64,000 nt of DNA from Calamus simplicifolius. Lineage: Eukaryota; Streptophyta; Magnoliopsida; Arecales; Arecaceae. The position numbers and the translations under genes are program-made. Under the pieces are notes generated by a model, which saw only the letters and a program-made list of their open reading frames with translations, was not told where the DNA came from and searched no databases. Numbering within the stretch: position 1 is the stretch's first letter; each line of letters begins with the position of its first letter. The stretch spans positions 1,233,496 through 1,297,495 of the forward strand of contig UESW01004014.1 in NCBI GenBank assembly GCA_900491605.1, read 5' to 3'. This document shows positions 23,560 through 34,084 of this stretch, one piece after another.

Positions 23560-24990
23560 ACAAGTTGATTTATATTGTTTATTTGCTGATATTAAACCTC
23601 TAACATTTGATGAAGCTATGCAAAAAGTTGAATGGAGAAAAGCAATGAAGGAGGAGATTCTTGCCATAGAAAAAAATAATACTTGAGAGTTGACTTCACT
23701 TCCAAAAGGACAAAAGGCGATAGGTGTCAAATGGGTGTATAAAGTGAAGCGCACCGCTAATGGAGAGGTAGAAAGATACAAAGCTCGTTTGGTTGCCAAA
23801 GGCTACAAGCAAAAGAAAGGGCTCGATTATGATGAAGTTTTTGCGCCTGTAGCCCATTTTGATTCAATGAAGCTCATTTTCTCACTTGCATCTCATTACA
23901 AGTGCATTTCTCAATGGCTACCTTGAAGAAGAAGTCTATATTGAGCAACCTGAGGACTATGTCCATAAAGGCATGGAAGATAAAGTGTACAAGTTACGAA
24001 AAGCTTTGTATGGATTAAAGCAAGCACCCAGAGCTTGGAATGCTCGTCTTGATCACTATCTTTAAGAATGTGGTTTTAACAAATGCTCCTATGAACATGC
24101 TATCTATGTGAAGAAAAAAGGAGATGACATTTTAATTATATGTCTATATGTGGATGACTTACTTGTGACAGGTAATTGCAGGGAAATGATATATGGGTTC
24201 AAAGCAACCATGAGCAAGGAGTTCGAAATGACAGGAGGAGACTTGATGTCTTATTTTCTTGGCATTAAGTAAAGCAAAGTGAAGATGGCATCTTCATTTC
24301 TCAAGGAAGTTATGCTAGAAACATTCTAAAAAATTTAAAATAGAGAGCTGCAAAGAAGTAAACACCCGGTTGCTTATGGAGCCAAGCTTAGTAAAGAAGG
24401 AGAAGGAAAGGAGGCGAACTCATCTTTCTTCAAAAGCTTTGTTGGAAGTCTTCGTTATCTTACTATAAGCCGACCTGATATTGTCTATGGAGTTGGTTTG
24501 ATTAGTAGATATATGGAACATCCAAAGGAGTCACATTGGATGGTAGCAAAAAGGATTCTTAGATACCTCAAAGGAACTCTTGATCATGGTATGTTTTATA
24601 CTCATTCCAATGATGCAAGTTTAATTGGATTTTCTGACAGTGATTGGGGAGGAGGTCTTGAAGAACGGAAAAGCACTTCTGGTTATGTTTTTTATTTTGG
24701 TACTAATGCTTTTTCTTGGAGCTCAAAGAAACAATCCATTATTGCATTATCTACATGTGAAGCAGCAGCGTCATGTGCATGTGAGGCCATATGGTTGCGC
24801 AACTTATTGAAAGAATTAAGTCATATACAAAAAGAGCCTGTGAAGATATATGTTGATAATAAGTCTGCCATTGAACTAGCTAAGAATCCAGTTTAACATG
24901 GAAGAAGCAAACACATTGACACAAGATTTCATTTTCTTCGTGAGAAGAAAGGTATTGTGAAGGTTGTGTACTGTAAATCAAATGAGTAAA
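23560..24990 (+). pseudogene. Copia reverse transcriptase and RNase H remnants
   Basis: RT opens with FDEAMQKVEWRKAMKEE (about 23608) and continues VKWVYKVKRTANGEVERYKA (23719 onward); the catalytic YVDDLL lies at about 24149. A deletion or frameshift near 23900 removes part of the palm before the FLNGYLEEEVY segment. RNase H contains GFSDSDWGG (about 24630) and SIIALSTCEA (about 24739), where the usual EYVA after CEA is reduced, and ends with YVDNKSAIELAKNP (24849-24890). Stops and frame changes make the protein non-functional. Confidence 0.88.
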
Positions 24991-25069
24991 TTGCTGAAAT
25001 ATTTACTTCAAAAACTGAAAAAGATATTTGAGTTATGGCATCAAGAAAAAATAAGTTTACGGAAGGAAA

Positions 25070-25435
25070 CGTTGAAAATTAAACTTATTTTAATGAAAAA
25101 AAAACTGAAGACTTCATGGGAGAAAGGAAGAGTTGAAAAAAATCGAAGGCTTTATAGGAGAACGAAGAGCTATTTTGAAAAGATAAAATGGTTCAGTTTT
25201 TTGTAACCGACTCTTAAATGTTTTTTGGTTTTCTAGGCGTGTATTAAGTAGTGGTAAATGAAAGGACATGACTCTTATAAATGTGAGAGGTATTTGCCCA
25301 TGAAATATAATAGAAGAAGAAAATAGAGAGACTTTGTATTCCCTAATAAGAGAGTATCGTTTTTCTTGTTGAAAGCATCCTCCCTTCCATCAATCTGGTA
25401 TCAGAGCTTCTTGTATGCCCACTACGTTTCCAACA
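25070..25435 (+). repeat. 3' LTR of Copia 20629-25435
   Basis: Ends GTTTCCAACA directly before the target duplication TAATC. It also carries the internal TGGTATCAGAGC (25396-25407) and has extra bases around 25300-25325 that the 5' LTR lacks. Confidence 0.85.
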
Positions 25436-25440
25436 TAATC

Positions 25441-25755
25441 ACCCATCAAAATAAGGCTCATATTTACTTATATTCTTATTCCAACTATCTATATAGTCTT
25501 TTACTATTATACCTTCTTTCATGGATAGGTGGCATATATTGTACTTTTTAAATATAGTTGATTTTTGAGAGATTTTGTCATGTATCTACTATTCAATTTC
25601 AATCAGCGTCTAACTATTATTTTCTCAATGACCTTTTTAACAACTTAGTCTTCTAAACATAATAGAATTATATTATATGTTTTCATAGACAACTTGTTTT
25701 TTCTTCACTAAACTTATAAGCTTCTAGCACCGTCCACAATCCTTATTGGACTAAA
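25441..25755. repeat. Inverted duplication arm A, right part
   Basis: Reverse-complement match to about 36975-37283. Shared landmarks include GGTGGCATATAT, CTAAACTTATAAGCTTCTAG and CATAATAGA. The match fades after ATTCCTTATTG near 25755. Confidence 0.75.
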
Positions 25756-26405
25756 AGGTATTACAACTTGATTTGCCAAGAGCTAAAATCATTAGCCCTA
25801 CTGAATCTATTGATTTCAAACTTCACAAGTAATATTGCAAGTCTTTTCTTGAAATCAACACTCTAGCATGTCTAGATTATGCAAGGAAAGTTGTGCAATT
25901 GTGCATTTACTTGAGGTCTAGATCTAGTCTTACACTATACTGCTTGACGTTAGCTACCTAATTCAAACAACACAGGATGGAGGCAAGTATATCCAAAACA
26001 GAGAAAATCCTCTTGTAATAGTAGAGTAATGCTCTGAAAAATAGAATAATCCTTTTATCTTTCATTTGGACTAATGCTCTACCTTGGATGCTTCATCAAA
26101 AATCATCTTGATTGGATTATCGCAGTAGAACATAGTGAAGCAATATCCAAAGAAGATACCAAAAAAGTAAAAAAAATATTTAATCTTCATTGAAAAAATG
26201 CTCTACATTTATCGTCTCATTGAAATAATTCGGATGACGACAGAACATTCTAAAGCAGTACTCCATCTTTACTATCTCATTGGGATAGTCTGAATTGTAT
26301 CACCATGATAGAAAAGCTATACTCCAACGTTATTGCCTTACCAAACAATTCATTTAAAATACGATTAAAATAATTATTTTTATTATTCTAAATTTATTAT
26401 AGATC

Positions 26406-26436
<31 letters not shown>

Positions 26437-26569
26437 TCCTTTATCTTCATCTTTCTCTCTCCTCCCCCTCTTCTATTTTTCTTCCTTGTGTTCGCTCGCT
26501 GCCGCTCACCTCCTCTCGTTAGCGTCCGAATCACCCCTCTTCACGTCACGCGCATCACAAGGGTATTTG
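25756..26569. other. No recognisable gene; AC microsatellite
   Basis: AT-rich DNA without domains that I recognise. A (CA)n run of about 15 units occupies 26407-26436, followed by a CT-rich tract. Confidence 0.6.
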
Positions 26570-27017
26570 TGATGCCAAGTTGTAGTAATTGTAATGGTGG
26601 CCCAACCTCTTTAATTGTCGCAATGTCAAGGGGATCAGTGGGCATGAATGAACCCTGATCCAGATGGACCTTGACCTTTGCTGGAGCCGATCAATGGACA
26701 CTTTGTTTCCTATTCATAACCGACCAAATCCATTCGATTCGGTACTGGTTTTGTAGAAGAACCCCTGCCTACTTCCTTAGTGAAGAAGTAAAATATTCCC
26801 ATGTAATCTTGGGATTCATTAGTTAGGGAAGCATTAGATTTAGATGCTATCCTATCTACTCCACTTGTACAGAGAATGGGAGATAACTTCAAGAAGCCGA
26901 AAGTTAATTTACCAAGTGTTCTTTAGAAAGTGGGAGAGGAACCTTAGAACGTTGACTGTGGTCAACAGAAAAGACTCCTGACTATAAAAGGGCATGGCCA
27001 GCCGCAAGGCTAGTATC
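26570..27017 (+). promoter_or_regulatory. Promoter of proline-rich gene locus, copy 2
   Basis: Homologous to 7976-8430. It contains TATAAAAG at 26983-26990 and, just upstream, a paired inverted W-box (GTTGAC at 26951-26956 and GTCAAC at 26961-26966), the TGAC core recognised by WRKY factors. The sequence is separated from its coding region (start at 32628) by a Copia inserted in the 5' leader; the locus resumes at 32569. The target duplication GTATC lies at 27013-27017 and 32569-32573. Confidence 0.65.
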
Positions 27018-27020
27018 CAT

Positions 27021-27545
27021 TGAGATTTTGTTTAAATAAATTAAGTAGGTATTTATGAATGTATTTAGGTAGTCATGAACTCTTCCGCAACGATTCTTGC
27101 CTCAAAAGCCGAAGTGGCGTGATGCTTCATTTCAAAAAGAAATTTTATCTTCGTTGCAAAAAGAAATTTTACCTGTTTCAAATCTCTGCAATGGATATAT
27201 TACGAAGCAATGCGGCTCTATGGAAATCGACGTTTCATAGGCTCCAGCGCCGCGGCGCTCAACTTCTATAAATCCACACATAAATCAAATCAACAAAGCA
27301 TCAGAAAAATAGCAGTTCTTGTCTATAATCAAGTTTTTATTAGTACTTTGGTACAAACTCGATCAAAGACTTGTCGTATCCTGCGGTGTATTTGCTATTC
27401 ACCCATAGAGCATTTGAAAGGGTGCAAATAACGCTTAAGAAAAGTGTTTTGTGCGTGATTCAAGCCTATCCTTATCTTCATCTCTCTCTATCCTTATCCA
27501 AATTATTATCCCTATCTCTTCTTCCTTTCTTCAAATTTATCAACA
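27021..27545 (+). repeat. 5' LTR of Copia 27021-32568
   Basis: Ends TTTATCAACA. A TATA box (TATAAAT) lies at 27267-27273. The segment ATAACGCTTAAGA at 27428-27440 is complementary to the sequence right after the LTR. Confidence 0.88.
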
Positions 27546-27560
27546 ATCTTAAGCGTTATC
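27546..27560 (+). other. Candidate self-priming PBS
   Basis: TCTTAAGCGTTAT (27547-27559) starts two bases after the LTR end and pairs perfectly over 13 nt with 27428-27440 of the same LTR. The 3' end of the would-be primer abuts the LTR, the geometry needed to copy U5. No tRNA-Met site is present here, unlike the other elements in the window. Confidence 0.6.
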
Positions 27561-27599
27561 TGAATCGAGACTGAGACTACCATATCTACCATCAAACTC

Positions 27600-28470
27600 A
27601 TGAATCAAGACCTTGTGAGATTGGATCGTTTTGATGGCACCAATTTCATACGATGGCAAGACAAACTGAAGTTCTTACTTACGGCGTTGAAGATCTTATG
27701 TGATGGATCCATATTTGGTCCCTATTTTTGAGTCCACCGCTGAGGACTTTGATGAACTCAAGGCCGAAAGAAAAAAGGCATGAAAATGAATTGATATATC
27801 ATGGACACATTCTCAACGTGTTGTCAGATCGCTTTACGACCTCTACACCAATACACAATCTCTGCGAAAGATTTGGAATGCGCTTGAATTCAAGTATAAG
27901 GCCGAGAAAGAAGGTACTAAACTTTTTTTTATCTCTAAGTACTTTGATTTCAAATGAATGATGAGAAAGCAATTCTTGCACACAAGTGCATGAGTTACAA
28001 ATTATTATCAACAAATTGGTGGCGGTGAAGATAGAAGATCCTAAACCTTTCCAAGTAGGTGCGATTATTGCAAAGTTGCCATCATCTTGGAATGGATTCA
28101 GAAAGAAACTGCTTCACAACTCCAAGGATTATTCCTTGGAACAATTATAAAAATACTTTCGAATCGAGAAGGAATCGAGAGTGCGTGAAAAGATTGAGAA
28201 AGTAGATTTTGGCACTTCAAAGGTAAATGTGTGAGCAATCCTAAGAAGTCCAAGAAAACGAAAGAGAACAAACTCGATCCTAAAAAGGATCAAGATAAGT
28301 TCAAGAAATCCAACAAAAATAAGTCCAATGTGAGTTGCTTTGTATATGGCAAATATGGGCACTTTGCTCGTGATTGCAAGCACCGAAAGAGGCAAACCAA
28401 TAAAGCAAATGCAACTGAAGTAGATGATGAGATCATTGCCACCGTAAGCGAAGTCATGGTGGCCAGAGGT
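27600..28470 (+). pseudogene. Copia gag with altered zinc knuckle
   Basis: The gag start ATG is at 27600-27602 (translation opens MNQDLVRLDRFDGTNFIRW). The frame is broken several times between 27690 and 28240. The lysine-rich C-terminal part is open from 28231 and holds the zinc knuckle CFVYGKYGHFARDC (about 28338), in which the second Cys of CX2C is replaced by Tyr. Confidence 0.88.
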
Positions 28471-28479
28471 AAGGTTTCG

Positions 28480-29925
28480 GTTTGCGGTATGATACTTGTG
28501 TCATCGTCCATGTTTTCTATGACAAGTCACTTTTTAAGACTTATGTGGATATCACCAATGGATAAGAAATTCAAATGGGCAATGAAGGCCGGTCCAAGGT
28601 GCTTGAAAAAGAAAGTGTGGATCTCCACTTCACATCCGGCAAGAAGATCACTTTGATCAATGTGCTATATGTGCTGGATATGAATAAGAATCTTGTTAGT
28701 GAGGATTTATTGGGCAAACCGGGGATTAAAAGTGTATTTGAGTCGAAAAAACTTATACTATCCCGCAATGGTATTTTTGTTGGAAAAGGCTATTCTACTG
28801 ATGGAATGGTCAAGCTTTGTATTGTTGACAATAATAATAATAATAATAATAGTGTGTCTTTTGCTTATATTGATGATTCCATTACTTTATGATATGGTAG
28901 ATTAGCATATTTGGTATTAGCACTATGAAAAGATTAATTAAATGTGGTATGATTTCTTGCAATGTTGATAAGTTTAATAAATGTGAAATTTGCATTAAAT
29001 CAAAGATGACTAAGAAGCCATTTCATAGTGTAGAGAGGAATACTAATTTGCTAGAATTTGTGCATAGTGATATTTGTGAGTTAAATGGTATGTTAACTAG
29101 AGGTGGTAATAGATATTTCATTACTTTTATTGATGATTACTCTAGATATACATATATTTACTTACTTAAGTACAAAGATGAGGCTTTCCATGCTTTTAAA
29201 GTTTATAAAGGAGTAATGAAAAATCAATTAGATAGAAATATTAAAATCCTTAGAAGTGATAGGGGTGAAGAATATTTTTCTAATGATTTTAATATGTTTT
29301 ATGAACAAAACAAAATCATACGTGAGTGTTCTGCACCACGCACATCCGGACAAAATAGGTTAGCAAAACGTAAAAATAGAATATTTTTAGAGATGATAAA
29401 TGCTATGTTGTTGCATGCTGAGTTGCCTTTTAATTTATGGGATGAAGCAATATTATCTGCATATCATATTCTTAATAAAATTTCTACTAAAAATAATAAG
29501 ACCTCTCCATATGAGTTATGGAAAGGCAGAAAGCCTAATATAGTCTATTTTAAAGTGTGAGGGTGTCTTGCTTATTATAAGAACACCGATCCTAAAAGGA
29601 CTAAGTTGGGTTCTCATGGAATTAGGTGCGCTTTTGTAGGATATGCTATAAATAGCAAAGCCTATAGACTCCTTAATTTGGAGTCTAATGTGATAATAGA
29701 ATCTAGAGATGTGGAGTTCTTTGAGAATTTTACCACTTTAAGAAAGAATTCTCAAAGTCCTACAAATGAAGATTTTTGCGAAGAGAATTCTTTAAAAGTT
29801 GTTGAAAAAGAACAACTAGAACTTCGGAAAGGTAAGAGAATCCGGAAAGTTAAGAATTTAGGACCCAAAGAGATAGATTCTCAACTCATTTCTTTCTATT
29901 TGGTAGAAGAAAGTTGAGAGAATTT
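28480..29925 (+). pseudogene. Copia protease and integrase remnants
   Basis: The protease region (about 28485) reads DTCVIVHVF where DSGA.IHV is expected, followed by a LHFTSGKKITLINVLYV segment. Integrase spans 28925-29560: CEICIKSKMTKKPF, then HSDIC (first Asp), RSDRGEEYF (second Asp) and QNRLAKRKNR, where the catalytic Glu of the usual GVAERKNR block is Lys. A stop at 29558-29560 separates the C-terminal portion (29606-29917), which ends with a GKRIRK segment. Confidence 0.88.
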
Positions 29926-29939
29926 TATTCGTAAGGTAC

Positions 29940-31500
29940 CTATTGTTCTTCAAGTGGAAGATGATCCTAAAACTTTTAAGGAAGCAATGGCTTCGAGAGA
30001 TTCTGCTTTTTGGAAGGAAGCTATTCAAGATGAGATGGATTCTATTATGTCAAACCATATTTGGGAGCTTGTCGATTTACCCAAAGGGTCTAAGCCTATT
30101 GGTTGTAAATGGGTGTTTAAGAAGAAGTATCATAGTAATGGTACTTTAAATATTTATAAGGCGAGACTAGTAGCTAAAGGTTTTCAACAAAAAGAAAAAT
30201 TGATTATTTTGATACATATGCACCTATAGCTAGAATAATAACAATTAGAGTATTATTTGCATTGGCTTCATTACACAACCTTTATGTTCATCAAATGAAT
30301 GTCAAAACAGCATTCCTAAATGGTGATCTCGATGAGAAGGTCTATATGGAACAATCAGAGGGTTTTGTTCTACTGGGTAATGAACATAAAGTGTGTAAGC
30401 TTGTTAAATCCTTGTATGGATTGAAACAAGCGCCCAAACAATGGCATGAGAAGTTTGACTCTGTCATACTCTCAAATGGATTTGTTCACAACGTTTTTGA
30501 CAAGTGTTTATATACTAAAGTGCATGGTGACTTTGTGGTATATGTGTGCCTTTATGTTGATGATATGTTGATCATTAGCAATGAAATGAAAGGCATACAA
30601 GAACAAAGAGGTTTCTATCATCTACTTTCAAGATGAAAGATCTTGAACAAGTTGATACTATTTTGGACATCAAAGTGAAACAAAATAGTGAGGGTTTTGA
30701 ACTTAGTCAATCACATTATGTTGAGAAAGTGATACACAAGTTCAAACATTTGAAGTTCAAAGAAGTGAACATTCTGTTCGATCCAAGTCTAAGGCTTGAA
30801 AAGAATAGTGGACGGACCGCGGCTTAACTTGAGTATGCAAGTGCTATTGGTTGTTTAATGTATTTGATGCAACGCACTAGACCCAATATAGTATTTGCAG
30901 TTAGTAAGCTGAGTAGGTTTACTAGCAATCCGAGTATAGAGCATTGAAAGGCTATTGGTAGAGTCTTTGGTTATCTTTTGAAAACCAAAAGGCTAGGTCT
31001 CCAATACTATAAATTTTCTATTGTATTGGAAGGATATACCGATACAAGTTGGATATCGAGTATGGAAGATAGTAAATCTACCATTGGTTGGGTGTTTATA
31101 CTAGTGGATGGTGCAATATCTTGAAAATCCAAGAAACAAACTTGCATTACACACTCAACAATGGAGTTAGAGTTTGTGGCTCTAGCTTCAGCAAAACATG
31201 AGGCTGAGTGGTTAAGGGATCTTCTATTGAAAATCCCATTGGCTTATGAGAATATTTCAACCGTATCGATATATTGTGATAGCCAAACCACTTTAGCTAG
31301 AGCGTATAGTGAAGTGTACAATGGAAAGTCCAGACACATTAGTCTGAGACATGAGTATATGAGAAAATTAATCAAAGATGGAATAATTTCTCTCACTTTT
31401 GTGTGATCAAGCTATAATCTAGCTGATCCACTTACTAAACCTCTTACAAAAGATTTAGTAAAGAGGACTTCTAGAGGGATGGATCTAAAACTCCTTGAGT
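29940..31500 (+). pseudogene. Copia reverse transcriptase and RNase H remnants
   Basis: RT is open from 29954 to about 30200 (FKEAMASRDSAFWKEAIQDE, then CKWVFKKKYHSNGTL), frameshifts near 30195, and resumes at 30262 with VKTAFLNGDLDEKVYMEQ and the catalytic YVDDML (about 30555). A frame change near 30620 precedes VDTILDIKV. RNase H has ELEFVALASAKHEAEWLRD (31164 onward) and YCDSQTTLARA (about 31275). It ends with a DPLTKPL-like stretch near 31424. Confidence 0.88.
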
Positions 31501-32042
31501 AAAAGTCTACCAATGATGGCAACCCAACCTAATACTAGGAAATGACTAGTCTTAGGTTCAATGTGTAACAATAAGTCATTGATAAGTGGATTGTAGCTAC
31601 ACTTAGTGTATAGTGTTGGCTGTTACAATTTTGAGGGTTAAGTTTTTTAAACTCTTAATGAAGTTCAGTCATGTGACAAATATTTGTTGTAACAGAGATA
31701 CTGAAAGAACTTCACCTATGTGAAACTTGAGATGGTGCCATCTCAAGTGAGAGTTGAAGTTTCTCTCATGAAAAGATTCATGAAACAAGATTAACACATG
31801 GCCATAAATTGTCCTAAGCATGTGGTGTAGACAAGAAACACTAAGGAGGTGTGTAAAGTATCATCGATTTTGACACAAGGAATAACAAGTTCAAAGCATT
31901 TATGCTATCTGGAATTTCATTAAAGTTTTATGGTATTTTTACTAAGGTTAGGTTCAAATCGAAAGATACCTAGCTGTATTAATGCTTCTTATCCTTAATT
32001 TTAGATGTGGACTTAGTTTGTTTTAAACAAGTGAAGGATTAT

Positions 32043-32568
32043 TGAGATTTTGTTTAAATAAACTAAATAGGTGTTTGTGGATATGTTTAGGGAATAGTCA
32101 CGGACTCTTCCGCAATGATTCTTGCCTCAGAAGCTGAAGCACCATGATGATTCGTTTCAAAAAGAATTTTATCTCCATTTCAAAAAGAAATTTTATCCGT
32201 TTTAAATCTCTGCAACGGATATGTTGCGAAGCAATGCGGTTCTACGGGAATCGATGCTTCATAGGCTCCAGCGCTGTGGTGCTCAACTTCTATAAATCCA
32301 TAGACAAATTAAATCAACAGAGCATTGAAAAATATCAGTTCTTGTCCACAATTAAGTTTTCATTAGTACTTTGGTGCAAACTCGATCAAAGGCTTGTCAT
32401 ATTCTACGGCGTATTTGCTATTCACCCATAAAGAATTCAAGAGGGTGCAAATAACGCTTAAGAAAAGCATTCCATGTGTGATTCAAGCCTATCCTTCTCT
32501 TCATTTCTCTCGTTCTTTATCCAAATCATTATCCCTATCTCTTCTTCCTTTCTTCAAATTTATCAACA
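32043..32568 (+). repeat. 3' LTR of Copia 27021-32568
   Basis: Homologous to 27021-27545 with visible divergence. It keeps TATAAATC at 32291-32298 and ATAACGCTTAAGA at 32451-32463. It ends 60 bases before the start codon of the proline-rich gene and points toward it. Confidence 0.9.
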
Positions 32569-32627
32569 GTATCAACCCAAAACAAAGAAGCTCTTGTCTC
32601 TTGAACCCACCTGAGCTATTCTTGTAC

Positions 32628-32876
32628 ATGGCACCTCAGAATGATCGCCTTGCCAAGATAGGAAGAGAGGCCTTTGACATATTCGATGAGTGCTTGTGCC
32701 GAAAGAGGAGGCCACCACCGCCGCCACCATCGCCACCGTCGCCTGCTTGCTATTACCCGAAGCCACCCCAAAGCCCTCCTCCTCCAAAGAAACAGCCAGT
32801 CCTTGATGGCGCCTACATAGCTAGGCAATTTGGTGGGGTTTTGTTTGTGGCACACGGTCGCCGAGTATTCGAATAA
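32628..32876 (+). CDS. Small proline-rich protein, uncharacterised
   Basis: An 82-residue protein. It opens MAPQNDRLAKIGREAFDIFD, continues with a basic CRKRR, then a proline tract (PPPPPPSPPSP), a second one (PQSPPPPKK), and a conserved-looking C-terminal block (LDGAYIARQFGGVLFV) ending GRRVFE. There is no signal peptide or membrane segment. I do not recognise a named family; the ends look more conserved than the middle when compared with the broken copies at 16705 and 33717-33495. The ATG was chosen because copy 1 has an ATG at the same place; an open frame upstream through the LTR has no ATG in context. Its own promoter is now 5.6 kb away, behind a Copia, so the Copia 3' LTR is the nearest promoter. 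Confidence 0.6.
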   Translation: MAPQNDRLAKIGREAFDIFDECLCRKRRPPPPPPSPPSPACYYPKPPQSPPPPKKQPVLDGAYIARQFGGVLFVAHGRRVFE

Positions 32877-32879
32877 GAT

Positions 32880-33236
32880 ATGCTAGCTTGTATATATGCT
32901 CTTTGGCTTATATTTTAATTTGTTTGGCTTCTATGTATATCCTATCATACGGATGGATAAGAAATTGTTGCCTATTTTTTAATGAAGGAATATCATCAAC
33001 TGGACCTGCTAAACATGACCCCCTCAAAAAAAATTATAAAAAAATAAATTAGTAGATAATTTTGTTCTGACTAACATTATTCTATGGGAAAGGCGCACGA
33101 GGTAAAATAAAGAATATTTTACCTTGTTTCCGTAATATCGAAGCTGTTGAAAGTAAAACTAAATTTCTCATTAATTTCTTTTAATCAATCTGAGTTTAAG
33201 GATAGGTTGCAAATAGTTGGGCTTCACTAGCGCCTG
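32880..33236. other. 3' flank of the proline-rich gene
   Basis: AT-rich, no gene. A run TCAAAAAAAATTATAAAAAAA lies near 33025. No clear polyadenylation signal could be assigned. Confidence 0.5.
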
Positions 33237-33265
33237 TAAAGGTTGATTACTAGGTCCAAGCTTTG
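33237..33265 (+). repeat. 29-bp direct repeat, left copy
   Basis: Begins TAAAGGTTGATTACTAGG and ends CAAGCTTTG; it is identical to 34085-34113. The two copies bracket an 820-bp segment that carries the inverted gene fragment and CACTA-like repeats. Confidence 0.95.
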
Positions 33266-33494
33266 CGGTGCATTAGACCTGGTCACCAAGATAGCCACAC
33301 CTAGACCGGACACCCCATCAAAATAAAAAATAGGCCGGATTTACCACAAAATTTATAGCATTAGACTTCTATTACACCGATGGAAGGCACTACGTTCATA
33401 TCATCCATCCGGCTTTTCTTTTTAGGTGCGAAGCACTTCTCCAATATGATAGGATACGCATGGATGCCAAGGAGAAATCAAATCTATAGAGCGT

Positions 33495-33717
33495 ACAAGC
33501 ATGTCTTAATAGTATACCCGGCAACGGTGTGCCAAAACAAGACCCCACCCAAATTCTTTAGCGACTTGGGTGCTATCAAGGACAGGCTTTTTCTTTGGCG
33601 AAGTGTTCTGGAGTGAACTAGGGTAGCAGCGAGCATAAGCTGTAGTGGCCTCCCCTCCCAGCCCAAGCACTCATCCAGCATGTCAAAGGCTTCCTTTGTA
33701 TCTTGGCAAGGTGATCG
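33495..33717 (-). pseudogene. Inverted 3' half of the proline-rich gene
   Basis: The minus strand reads CACCTTGCCAAGATA.., GCCTTTGACAT.., GATGAGTGCTTG.., CCAAAGAAAAAGCC.. and GGTGGGGTCTTGTTTTGGCACAC, matching 32647-32860. The translation keeps LDECL and LGGVLF but loses the frame early (one base missing after AAGATACAAAG) and has lost most of the proline codons. The copy begins, on its 5' side, exactly where copy 1 at 16727 ends, and its 5' edge is next to CACTA-like sequence. Confidence 0.75.
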
Positions 33718-34084
33718 ATCACAAGAAAAAAGAAAAATAGCGATTCATTTTTAGCATCGCTAAATAAAAAAAGGCATCGCTAGATTAAAAAAATGCATTG
33801 CTAAATAAATTTAGTGATGATATTAAGATGAAAAGATATCGCCGCTAAGGCTTTAGTCACCGAAGAATATCTCATCGCAAAGGTATCGTTATTTTGTGAT
33901 GCTTATTATGCATCGCAATATAGCGACGCATATTGCAGCGTTGCAATATAGCGATGCATGCTGGCATCACAATATTGAGTATGTGTTGCTATTTAGCGAC
34001 ATACACTGGCGTTGCAATATAGCAAAGCATACTTGCATCACAATATAGCAATGCAATTAATGCATCACTATGTATGTATACATA
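33718..34084. repeat. CACTA-like subterminal repeat fragment
   Basis: CACAAGAAAAAAG at 33720 resembles a CACTA terminus (CACTACAAGAAA) lacking three bases. It is followed by many AGCATCGCTAAA, GCGATGCAT and GCATCGCAATATAGCGA motifs to about 34070. No other end is seen before the 29-bp repeat at 34085. A truncated non-autonomous CACTA relative is the best explanation. Confidence 0.6.

Larger units (their letters stand above)
20629..25435 (+). mobile_element. Ty1/Copia LTR retrotransposon with 5-bp target duplication
   Basis: Direct LTRs (20629-20978 and 25070-25435), PBS at 20980, and a gag-protease-integrase-RT-RNase H order, flanked by TAATC at 20624-20628 and 25436-25440. The duplicated arm B at about 37283 reads straight through the site (CCTTGCTGATCACCC on the minus strand), giving an empty-site control. 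The coding frame is interrupted by several stops and frameshifts, and the first LTR base is mutated in the 3' copy (CGTTGAAAA for TGTTGAAAA). It is inactive as a protein source. Confidence 0.93.
27021..32568 (+). mobile_element. Ty1/Copia retrotransposon with self-complementary primer site
   Basis: LTRs at 27021-27545 and 32043-32568 (TGAGATTTTG..TTATCAACA), GTATC target duplications at 27013-27017 and 32569-32573 (three extra bases, CAT, sit between the left copy and the LTR), and gag-protease-integrase-RT-RNase H order on the plus strand. The usual tRNA-Met PBS is absent after the 5' LTR; instead the bases at 27547-27559 are the exact complement of 27428-27440 inside the LTR. All coding regions are broken by stops or frameshifts, and the integrase catalytic Glu is lost. 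Confidence 0.92.

Noticed and set aside
26407..26436. CA microsatellite as a regulatory element
   Set aside because: A plain dinucleotide repeat, with no evidence for function.
32394..32876. Longer 160-codon version of the proline-rich protein
   Set aside because: The extra N-terminal codons lie in a Copia LTR and have no ATG; copy 1 supports the ATG corresponding to 32628.
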